Part shown: in pieces, positions 1-5,103 of the stretch | Position numbering within the stretch: the first letter of the stretch is position 1 | Layout of the letters: each line of letters opens with the position of its first letter | NCBI GenBank assembly: GCA_002254895.1 | Contig: NJDF01000066.1 | Location: forward strand, 1 to 6,537 | DNA from: Thermoprotei archaeon ex4572_64 | GTDB lineage: Archaea; Thermoproteota; Thermoprotei; Thermoproteales; Thermocladiaceae | Length of the DNA: 6,537 nucleotides | Direction: 5' to 3' | Notes under the pieces: generated by a model | Database searches by the model: none | What the model was told of the DNA's origin: nothing | Seen by the model: the letters and a program-made list of their open reading frames with translations, nothing else | Program-made: the position numbers and the translations under genes

Positions 1-809
1 ATAATGTCTAAATATGCAAGTGCTGGTTTAACCATAACTATATCTGCACCTTCTTTAAGATCAGTTACCACTTCCTTTAAAGCTTCATGAGCATTTCTAT
101 AATCCATCTGATGCGTCTTTCTATCACCAAATCTTGGTGCGCTATGTGCAGCATCTCTAAAGGGTGCGTAGAAATTGCTAGCATATTTTACACTATAACT
201 CATTATCGCTACATCTTGATAACCATGCTCGTCAAGAATTTTTCTAATCTCTCTAACCTGCCCATCCATCATGCCTGAAGGAGCAACAATATCTGAACCA
301 GCCTCTGCATGTGAGAGTGCAATTTTTCCATAAAGCTTCAAGGTTTCATCATTATCAATAATGTAATTACCATCCGGTAACTGCTTAACTATTCCACAAT
401 GCCCATGATCAGTGTATTGGCAAAGACATACATCAGTAATTATGAGTATCTTATTTCCAAAAGTTTCTCTAAGCATTTTTACACATCTCTGAACAATGCC
501 TTCTCTAGAATATGCTTCACTACCTATAGAGTCTTTAATTTTAGGTATACCAAAAACTATGATGTTCTTTACATCATTAACGTAAAGTTCATCTACGAAC
601 TTCACTAACTTATCGTTTAATGGCCATCTATACTGTCCTGGCATTGAACTTATTTCTTCAGGTTCACTAATACCTTCCTTAACAAATATAGGCATAACGA
701 GTTGTTCAACACTTAATCTCGTCTCACTAATGAGATTTCTTAAAAGTACGTTTCTCCTAAGTCTTCTAAGTCTATGAGTAGGATATTCAAGAACGTCTAA
801 ACCATACAT
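1..809 (-). CDS. hemB: Delta-aminolevulinic acid dehydratase (porphobilinogen synthase), C-terminus cut off by window edge
   Basis: This enzyme condenses two 5-aminolevulinate molecules to porphobilinogen, the second common step of heme, siroheme and cobamide synthesis, in the cytoplasm. I translated 269 codons from the ATG at 809. All family hallmarks are visible. The cysteine-rich metal site DVCLCQYTDHGHCG has Cys128, Cys130 and Cys138, the zinc-binding type. The first Schiff-base lysine is Lys208 in MSYSVKYASNFY, followed by PFRDAAHSAP. The second is Lys261 in IVMVKPALAYLDI. The window ends just after this, so about 60-70 residues of the usual 330 are missing; this is an edge effect, not a mutation. 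No other start codon lies between the ATG and the upstream in-frame stop. A TATA-like sequence about 31 bases upstream suggests a leaderless message. Other hem genes may follow beyond the left edge (inference). Confidence 0.97.
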   Translation of the reverse strand, partial: MYGLDVLEYPTHRLRRLRRNVLLRNLISETRLSVEQLVMPIFVKEGISEPEEISSMPGQYRWPLNDKLVKFVDELYVNDVKNIIVFGIPKIKDSIGSEAYSREGIVQRCVKMLRETFGNKILIITDVCLCQYTDHGHCGIVKQLPDGNYIIDNDETLKLYGKIALSHAEAGSDIVAPSGMMDGQVREIRKILDEHGYQDVAIMSYSVKYASNFYAPFRDAAHSAPRFGDRKTHQMDYRNAHEALKEVVTDLKEGADIVMVKPALAYLDI

Positions 810-834
810 TAAGTATTTCTGTAATGTGTAGATT

Positions 835-845
835 ATTAAATATAA
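835..845 (-). promoter_or_regulatory. Probable TATA box of hemB
   Basis: On the minus strand this reads TTATATTTAAT, centred about 31 bases before the hemB ATG at 809. This is the spacing expected for an archaeal TATA box driving a transcript that starts at or very near the start codon. It lies directly after the stop codon (846-848) of the decayed gene upstream, so hemB appears to have its own promoter. Confidence 0.6.
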
Positions 846-974
846 CTAACCTTCAATTACTCTTGCTAAAAGTTCTATACACTTCTTAATAAGTACTATA
901 CATTCTTTAACTTCATCTTCTCCATAAATTATAACTCCATATCTAGACTCTACATATGCTTCATTAAAATTAAT

Positions 975-1143
975 ATTGTTTCGAAGTAGGGTTCCCCAAG
1001 GAGAATACATGTTAACTCTTAAAGCACAGGGAACTCCACACCTTGGGTCGTGGAGTACCCACCCAATGACGGATGAAGCTAGACCGAAGGGTGAGACTAG
1101 AAATGAAGGAATGACCACATATAAAAACATATACAGACCCTAA
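975..1143 (+). mobile_element. Possible relic of an IS605-type element (TnpB C-terminus / right-end RNA region)
   Basis: The core at 1024-1116 is about 54% GC by hand count, in sharp contrast to its AT-rich surroundings. The plus strand is open from 928 to the stop at 1141-1143, with one ATG at 1009. It encodes TLKAQGTPHLGSWSTHPMTD then EARPKGETRNEG, a Pro/Gly/Thr-rich tail that resembles the low-complexity C-terminal tails of archaeal TnpB proteins. No zinc-finger or catalytic residues of TnpB are present, so at best only the last tens of codons survive. The block also folds strongly (see the hairpin entry), as expected for the RNA encoded over the 3' end of tnpB. It splits a minus-strand gene into two frames. 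The edges are approximate. The TnpB assignment rests on resemblance from memory; a structured RNA of another kind is the main alternative. Confidence 0.35.
1029..1066 (+). repeat. Strong GC-rich hairpin with possible pseudoknot
   Basis: ACTCCAC (1033-1039) pairs perfectly with GTGGAGT (1050-1056). GGG (1029-1031) can extend the stem with CCC (1058-1060) across an A-A mismatch. Within the 10-base loop, TTGGGT (1043-1048) is exactly complementary to ACCCAA (1061-1066) just after the stem, which would form an H-type pseudoknot. The pseudoknot and the GGG/CCC extension may compete, because the connecting loop is only about four bases. The strand that is transcribed is unknown. Confidence 0.55.
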
Positions 1144-1261
1144 CCCAAAACTTATAATAATATCACCATGCGTTGATGAAAAAGCAAAAACGTCAGTAAA
1201 CACTCTAAGAGTAGAACTGTATAGTCTGTAATGGTATTCATGTTCTTTATTGGTGATGTGC

Positions 1262-1282
1262 CTTCACTGAAGTTTAGTGAAG
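1262..1282. repeat. Inverted repeat, 7-bp stem and 7-base loop
   Basis: CTTCACT (1262-1268) and AGTGAAG (1276-1282) are perfect inverted repeats around a 7-base loop. The site lies at the boundary where the minus-strand frame of the broken gene is closed by a stop codon (1264-1266). Its role is unknown; it could be an RNA hairpin or an operator-like site. Confidence 0.45.
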
Positions 1283-1438
1283 ACTTATGTTGAAGTGCTA
1301 GTTATAGAATTGAGAAGTGTAGTGGAAAGATACAAAATACTCACATCGTACTTTCACTAGTTCTTAATTGTTAAAGTATAGATGTGTAGCGAAGTTGTGA
1401 CAATATTTACTACATTAGAGTATGTGCACTATTTATTG

Positions 1439-1470
1439 ACTTCTCACATTTAGAGATAGATTTGAGAAGT
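1439..1470. repeat. Inverted repeat, 8-bp stem and 16-base loop
   Basis: ACTTCTCA (1439-1446) and TGAGAAGT (1463-1470) are perfect inverted repeats. TGAGAAGT recurs at 1311-1318, so there are three copies of this 8-base word in 160 bases, counting both strands. This could be a protein-binding repeat or part of a decayed element end. No function can be assigned. Confidence 0.45.
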
Positions 1471-1592
1471 TGTGAAGAAGTACGAGTCTCATCACTGTCG
1501 TAACTGTTTATTTAGTGTAAATTCAAGCTATGCATAGTTCAGCATAATGAGAGATACTTCAATACTAATTCTTAAACTGCTTGTAGTTTAAC

Positions 1593-1602
1593 TTTAAATT
1601 TA
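1593..1602 (+). promoter_or_regulatory. Probable TATA box of the flippase gene
   Basis: TTTAAATTTA is centred about 34 bases before the ATG at 1632. This would place the transcript start around 1622-1625, giving a leader of about 7-10 bases with no Shine-Dalgarno motif. Confidence 0.55.
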
Positions 1603-1631
1603 CGTCTCAATAGTAGCATAGATGTGCTCAT

Positions 1632-3044
1632 ATGAGTGAGTATCGTGATTTAAGTCTTGTCGAGACTGTCCGTGGTAGTTTTTGGATTGTTACTAGTAGT
1701 GTCTTAGTTAATGTTTTTGGCTTTACTTTTTGGCTTCTCTGTAGTAAGGTTGTTCAGATTAAGTTTGTTGGCTATGCTACAACAGCTTTCAGTTTAGCCT
1801 TCATGATTTCTGCTCTCGTCAATTTTGGCTTTGTGTATGTTATTCTTAGAGAAGTCCCTCTTAGGGGTAGTAGAGTTTTTTCAGCAACTTTAACTACAGC
1901 TCTCACTGTTGGTTTAGTTGCAAGCTTCATACTTACTCCACTTAAGTCAATATATTATGGTTTTGACATCTACATTCTCTTAGCTATGGTTATTGTTGTT
2001 TTATCACTCATAAATGCTATTTTATCTAGCACATTCATAGCTCTACTTAAACCACACCTATACTTCATGATTTCTACATTAATGGCTACTAGTAAGTTAA
2101 TACTCATTGCTCTATTAATCACTATTTTTGATCTTAACGGTTTAGCAATAATGTTAGCTATTGTACTTTCAAGCCTATTAGCATGCATTACCGCTTTTAC
2201 CTTAATCTTCAAGTTAATTGGTTTCTCTAAGTTTAATCTTGATGATGTTAAGCGCGTCTTAAGGGTAGGCTTCTCTAATTATCCTCAAGTTCTGTCAATT
2301 CAACTACTTATAACTACGGGTATAGCCTTACTAAGCTTACTTACTCGTAATCCAGTACTTGCAGCCATCACGTACATAATCTTCATGACCACACTAGCTA
2401 TTGCTGTTATTCCTAACAGTTTAGCCATTGCTAGCTTACCCATCATGGTTAGAGATGTCAATGTTGTTGATAAGATTTCAAGTAGTGGTGTTAGGCTTGG
2501 TTTAGGTGTTGTAGCTCCCATTCTCGTACTTGTAGCTACACTATCTAAATTACTACTTAACATACTTAGACCTGAATATGCTGTTGGTTGGTTTGGACTA
2601 GTTGTTGCCATGTTCTCCATACCACTCATAACTACTTGCCAGATAGCTATATCTAAGTTAAATGCTGAAGGTAAGTTAAGACTAGTACTAGCTATGGGTC
2701 TAGTTAGACTATTAACTCTATTAGCAGCACTACCAGTAATGGTTAGGATACTTGACCCCATAGTTGGTGCTGTGACAGCGTTTCTATTAAGTAATGCTAT
2801 TACCTCACCTATAGCACTGAAACAGCTTGATAAAGTTGTTGCTAAGTATCTCATTGAAGTTATTGTTACTCAGATAGCATTTACAATTTTAGGCTATGTC
2901 TTAAGCACGTTTATGTGGTGTGTATATGCAGGTTTAATCTCAGCAATCTTAACCCTTATAGTACTAAACTTCCTAGGCCTACTTACAGTTAAGGATGTGA
3001 AGTTCTTAATCTCAACAATATTAAGCACATTAACTAGGAGATAA
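1632..3044 (+). CDS. Polysaccharide flippase-like membrane protein (Wzx/MATE-like, MOP superfamily)
   Basis: This 470-residue protein is almost entirely hydrophobic, with roughly 12-14 membrane-spanning helices separated by short basic loops. The arrangement fits the Wzx/RfbX-type flippases: an N-terminal amphipathic start and first helix (about 14-38), a V-Q-I-K-F-V-G-Y-A turn before helix two, a central loop with LDDVKRVLRVGFSNYPQVL (203-221) opening the second half, and an LLNILRPEYAVGWFGL motif (308-323) typical of the late helices. Such proteins move lipid-linked sugars across the cytoplasmic membrane; in archaea the likely cargo is a dolichyl-linked glycan for N-glycosylation or surface polymers. 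The substrate cannot be read from the sequence. The start is the first ATG of the frame and is supported by the TATA box. No glycosyltransferase genes flank it, unlike many flippase loci. The T-rich coding strand reflects the hydrophobic residues. Confidence 0.82.
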   Translation: MSEYRDLSLVETVRGSFWIVTSSVLVNVFGFTFWLLCSKVVQIKFVGYATTAFSLAFMISALVNFGFVYVILREVPLRGSRVFSATLTTALTVGLVASFILTPLKSIYYGFDIYILLAMVIVVLSLINAILSSTFIALLKPHLYFMISTLMATSKLILIALLITIFDLNGLAIMLAIVLSSLLACITAFTLIFKLIGFSKFNLDDVKRVLRVGFSNYPQVLSIQLLITTGIALLSLLTRNPVLAAITYIIFMTTLAIAVIPNSLAIASLPIMVRDVNVVDKISSSGVRLGLGVVAPILVLVATLSKLLLNILRPEYAVGWFGLVVAMFSIPLITTCQIAISKLNAEGKLRLVLAMGLVRLLTLLAALPVMVRILDPIVGAVTAFLLSNAITSPIALKQLDKVVAKYLIEVIVTQIAFTILGYVLSTFMWCVYAGLISAILTLIVLNFLGLLTVKDVKFLISTILSTLTRR

Positions 3045-3140
3045 TTCTTCACCAACCACTTCACTATAAGAATCAAATTTCTAAACTTACGACTTAAGTA
3101 ACCATTCTTCACAAGTTCTTGAGTGTGAATGTGTAGAATG

Positions 3141-3165
3141 TTATGTATTGACACATAAGTTATGT
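3141..3165. repeat. Alternating hairpin repeats TTATGT / ACATAA / TTATGT
   Basis: TTATGT (3141-3146), ACATAA (3153-3158) and TTATGT (3160-3165) lie in a row, so the middle copy can pair with either neighbour. The 13-base odd palindrome ACATAAGTTATGT (3153-3165) is the tighter pairing. The site is about 100 bases after the flippase stop. It may be a binding site or a transcript-end structure; the function is unknown. Confidence 0.35.
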
Positions 3166-3272
3166 CTACTCCATATTGTTTAGTTACTTCGATAGAATTT
3201 TCAACAACATTTACTTTAAGGACTCTCTACTAAGTGAAGGTAAATTTACGTGCTAGTGTATATCTAAAGTTA

Positions 3273-3287
3273 TTTTTGTATCTTTTT
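3273..3287 (+). terminator. Possible T-tract terminator after the flippase gene
   Basis: Two runs of five T (3273-3277 and 3283-3287) lie on the coding strand about 230 bases after the flippase stop. Archaeal RNA polymerase stops at such tracts without needing a hairpin. The distance from the gene makes the assignment tentative. Confidence 0.3.
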
Positions 3288-3397
3288 AATTCCTTTAAAT
3301 GCAATTAATATTGTGGATACTGTATGTTTATTGAAGATTCTATATGAAACTTTTTCTAAACTAAATCAGTGACCCATTGATACGTGAGAGACATAAC

Positions 3398-3473
3398 TCC
3401 CATAGCCTGCTAACGGGAAAGTACAATGAGCTCGAGTGAATTCAAAACTCACTCAAAAGAGCACTACTCTTTT
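3398..3473. ncRNA. Candidate structured RNA: three consecutive hairpins
   Basis: Three stems follow each other with short gaps. TCCC/GGGA and TAG/CTA form an interrupted stem at 3398-3418. GAGTGA (3434-3439) pairs perfectly with TCACTC (3449-3454). AAAAGAG (3455-3461) pairs perfectly with CTCTTTT (3467-3473), a stem ending in T residues that looks like a terminator on the plus strand. The surrounding block is clearly less AT-rich than the rest of the gap, a common sign of RNA genes in AT-rich hyperthermophiles. I find no tRNA, C/D box or other known RNA pattern, and no convincing promoter. A relic of a mobile element is the alternative. The transcribed strand is not established. Confidence 0.3.
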
Positions 3474-3657
3474 ACTAACTCTTCTATTTCATACTTCTGT
3501 ATAAACCACTCGAACTTCCATACTGCTTCTCAATTCCGCTCTTAAATGTAAGGAAAGAATGGAAAAATTACTCGTAACTGGAAAGACTTTCTAACAAACC
3601 TGTAAGGATTTGAGTGATGACTAGGTATGCTCTTCTCTTTTTAATTAAGTAATTCTC

Positions 3658-3667
3658 TTATTAATAA
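3658..3667 (+). promoter_or_regulatory. Probable TATA box of the pilin-like gene
   Basis: TTATTAATAA is centred about 25 bases before the GTG at 3688, the spacing of a leaderless archaeal transcript. This supports the GTG as the true start. Confidence 0.5.
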
Positions 3668-3687
3668 TTCAGTTACTAAACCATATT

Positions 3688-4323
3688 GTGAAGAAAGGTG
3701 GCTTATCAATCTTGATAGTTTCAAGTATATTTGCAGTCTTGCTAGTCTTAATGATAACGTTCTACCTTAACTTAATATACAAACTACATTCAGCTGAGAA
3801 ATCAAGTCTTCAAAGTCTAGAGAAGAAATCTAGAATTGCAAGTAAATATAGTGGTCTTGTTGTAAGTAGTGACTATTTAGTAAGTACTAGAGGAAACATT
3901 ACTATCTTAGGTATAGTTACTAGTGAAGGATTTAAGAAGTTGAACATTACAGGTCAGAGATTTAGTCTTAAATACTTAAGACAGATAGCGAAATCGAACC
4001 ATTTCATAGTAATGACTAGTTCTGGACCTATAGAAATTAATTATGAATTAATGAGTGAAGATTATAGTGAAGGTATTGATCTTCTACATGTACTTACTAA
4101 TCACTGGGTATTAACTAAACTTCCTGTAGAGATTAATCCATACTGTGTAGTTAAGGTTAGGTTTAGCAAGAATTTAGGTCAAAACTTTAAACTTCTAGTA
4201 TATGCTATTGATCATCAGTGGTCATACTTCATGATGTACAGTGTAACTAGGAGTTCTCCACTAGAAGTCACTACAGACTCATCATTGATGAATTATCACG
4301 TTGATGTTTTTACTCCAGAGTGA
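3688..4323 (+). CDS. Membrane-anchored type IV pilin-like surface protein
   Basis: This 211-residue protein begins MKKGGLSILIVSSIF, a short basic stretch, two glycines and a hydrophobic helix to about residue 31. That is the layout of archaeal class III signal peptides, which a PibD/FlaK-type prepilin peptidase cuts near the glycines, leaving the helix to pack into a pilus core. After the helix comes a charged region (36-52) and a beta-rich outer domain with two N-glycosylation sequons (NIT at 70 and 86). The start is a GTG, supported by the TATA box 25 bases upstream; no ATG fits better. It stands alone, without an assembly ATPase or platform protein nearby, so a pilin role is inferred. A simple signal-anchored surface protein is the alternative. 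The outer domain is not recognised. The rpsJ promoter begins nine bases after its stop. Confidence 0.6.
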   Translation: MKKGGLSILIVSSIFAVLLVLMITFYLNLIYKLHSAEKSSLQSLEKKSRIASKYSGLVVSSDYLVSTRGNITILGIVTSEGFKKLNITGQRFSLKYLRQIAKSNHFIVMTSSGPIEINYELMSEDYSEGIDLLHVLTNHWVLTKLPVEINPYCVVKVRFSKNLGQNFKLLVYAIDHQWSYFMMYSVTRSSPLEVTTDSSLMNYHVDVFTPE

Positions 4324-4331
4324 GAGAATTC

Positions 4332-4340
4332 TTTATAAAT
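4332..4340 (+). promoter_or_regulatory. Probable TATA box of rpsJ
   Basis: TTTATAAAT is centred about 29 bases before the rpsJ ATG at 4365 and is the best TATA match in the window. It suggests a leaderless, strongly expressed message independent of the upstream gene. Confidence 0.7.
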
Positions 4341-4364
4341 GCTAAATCTTTAACTACATAAGCC

Positions 4365-4673
4365 ATGCCTAGAAGAGCAAGAATTAGAATATGGGGGACA
4401 GATCATAGTAAAGTTGATGAGCTTGCTAGAGAAATTGTAAGTATTGCTAAGAAGATTGGAATTAAAGTCTCAGGACCCATACCATTACCAACAAAGAAGC
4501 TTATGGTAGTTGTTAGAAGAGCACCAAGTGGTCAAGGCTACCACACTTTTGATCATTGGGAGATGAGAATACATAAGAGATTAATCGATATGGATGCTGA
4601 TGAGAGAGTACTTAGACAATTAATGAGAATTAGAGTACCTGAAGATGTTAAGATTGAGATAGAGTTGATCTAG
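4365..4673 (+). CDS. rpsJ: 30S ribosomal protein S10 (uS10)
   Basis: This 102-residue protein of the small ribosomal subunit head is full length for the archaeal/eukaryotic uS10 (S20e) type. Recognisable stretches are [16 protein letters not shown] near the N-terminus, [10 protein letters not shown] at about 37-46 (a nearly invariant loop), [20 protein letters not shown] (65-84) and the C-terminal [15 protein letters not shown]. The ATG start sits behind a strong TATA box and no ribosome-binding site is visible, so translation is probably leaderless. In many archaea rpsJ follows the gene for elongation factor 1A; here a pilin-like gene precedes it instead. The prefoldin gene follows after a 46-base gap on the same strand. 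Confidence 0.97.
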   Translation: MPRRARIRIWGTDHSKVDELAREIVSIAKKIGIKVSGPIPLPTKKLMVVVRRAPSGQGYHTFDHWEMRIHKRLIDMDADERVLRQLMRIRVPEDVKIEIELI

Positions 4674-4686
4674 TAGCTAGAGGTAG

Positions 4687-4700
4687 TTTTTTAAAATTTT
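4687..4700 (+). promoter_or_regulatory. TATA-like A/T tract before prefoldin beta, also a possible rpsJ terminator
   Basis: TTTTTTAAAATTTT is centred about 26 bases before the ATG at 4720, the right place for a TATA box of a leaderless transcript starting at that ATG. Its first six bases are also a T-tract 14 bases after the rpsJ stop, so the same sequence may end rpsJ transcripts. It helps to decide the start of the next gene. Confidence 0.5.
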
Positions 4701-4719
4701 GAATGTAGAAGTTGTGATA

Positions 4720-5091
4720 ATGACAACTATACCACCATCACTCCAAGCAGAAATTGAAAAACTTCAAGCACTTCAAGCACAATTACAGAACGTACTCATC
4801 ATGAAGCAACAAGTTGAAAGTGAATTAAAAGAAGTTGAGAAAGCTATTAGTGAAATTGAGAAAGTACCTCCTGAAAATAAGATCTACAAGGCTGTAGGTA
4901 CTTTTCTAGTAATGGTTAGTAAGGAACAAGCTCTTAATGAACTTAAAGAACGTGAAGAACTTCTAAAACTCAACATAACATCACTTTCAAAACAAGAATC
5001 TTTACTTAGAAAACAAATTGATGATTTAAGATCAAAAATTAACGAAGCCTTAGCAAGAGTGCAGCAGTCAGGCAGAGTTGAAGGTGGATAA
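4720..5091 (+). CDS. pfdB: Prefoldin beta subunit
   Basis: Prefoldin is a cytoplasmic hexamer of two alpha and four beta subunits that holds unfolded proteins in its coiled-coil arms and hands them to the thermosome. From the ATG at 4720 the protein has 123 residues, normal for the family, starting MTTIPPSLQAEIEKLQALQ. Two long heptad-patterned helices (roughly 8-50 and 72-115) flank the short beta-hairpin region around VPPENKIYKAVGTFLVMVSK, the classic beta-type layout. A TTG at 4699 would add seven residues, but it lies inside the TATA-like tract; the ATG fits the promoter spacing and family length better. The DHH gene follows after 12 bases, so the two are probably co-transcribed, a pairing seen in other archaea. 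Confidence 0.92.
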   Translation: MTTIPPSLQAEIEKLQALQAQLQNVLIMKQQVESELKEVEKAISEIEKVPPENKIYKAVGTFLVMVSKEQALNELKEREELLKLNITSLSKQESLLRKQIDDLRSKINEALARVQQSGRVEGG

Positions 5092-5103
5092 ATTCTTAAA
5101 ATT

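Larger units (their letters stand above)
846..1263 (-). pseudogene. Disrupted small gene of unknown function upstream of hemB, in two fragments
   Basis: Two minus-strand stretches look like coding sequence but lie in different frames. The upstream one (about 1263 down to 1125) encodes EYHYRLYSSTLRVFTDV followed by HGDIIISFGLGSVY. It has natural codon use for this genome, but its only usable start is GTG at 1203, which lies inside the plausible part. The downstream one (about 980 down to 846) encodes NEAYVESRYGVIIYGEDEV, then a helix rich in Leu, Ile and Cys ending in VIEG, 36 bases before hemB. Between them lies a GC-rich block that reads better on the opposite strand. The simplest reading is one small gene broken by an inserted element. 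I do not recognise the family. A single 94-residue reading frame runs through the block from 1130 to 846, so an intact short gene is the alternative. Confidence 0.45.
1264..1631. other. Non-coding gap upstream of the flippase gene
   Basis: No convincing reading frame or tRNA was found in these 368 AT-rich bases. They hold two perfect inverted repeats, listed separately, and a second copy of TGAGAAGT at 1311-1318. An 8-base pair of complementary words also lies far apart: TCGTACTT (1346-1353) and AAGTACGA (1478-1485). The flippase promoter is at the right end. Part of the stretch could be the eroded upstream portion of the broken gene at 846-1263. Confidence 0.6.
3045..3687. other. 643-base non-coding gap between the flippase and pilin-like genes
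   Basis: No convincing gene is present on either strand. It holds an ACATAA/TTATGT hairpin set near 3141-3165, T-tracts that may end the flippase transcript (3273-3287), a block of higher GC (3369-3436, about 48% by hand count), and three consecutive hairpins (3398-3473). The pilin-like gene promoter is at the right end. The size is large for a compact archaeal genome, so an RNA gene or an eroded element is plausible. Confidence 0.6.

Noticed and set aside
87..608. Two plus-strand open frames of 63 and 69 codons
   Set aside because: Both are antisense to hemB, whose catalytic residues are intact on the minus strand.
846..1130. An intact 94-residue minus-strand protein
   Set aside because: Its N-terminal half covers the GC-rich block, which has the better reading on the plus strand and a different composition; only the C-terminal part looks native. 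Kept as an alternative within the pseudogene entry.
2300..2854. Long minus-strand open frame of 184 codons inside the flippase gene
   Set aside because: It is antisense to a gene with a clear transmembrane pattern and family features; its own product is rich in Ser/Met/Ala/Thr with no recognisable domain.
2894..3154. Minus-strand open frame of 86 codons at the end of the flippase gene and into the gap
   Set aside because: More than half lies antisense to the flippase, there is no promoter with good spacing, and the translation is featureless.
3434..3454. tRNA T-arm-like hairpin with a TTCAAAAC loop
   Set aside because: The stem-loop geometry gives a 9-base loop rather than 7, and no acceptor, D or anticodon arms fit around it.
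3614..3620. GTGATGA, a perfect C box of C/D guide RNAs
   Set aside because: No CTGA D box occurs at a suitable distance and no terminal stem is present, so a single 7-base match is probably chance.
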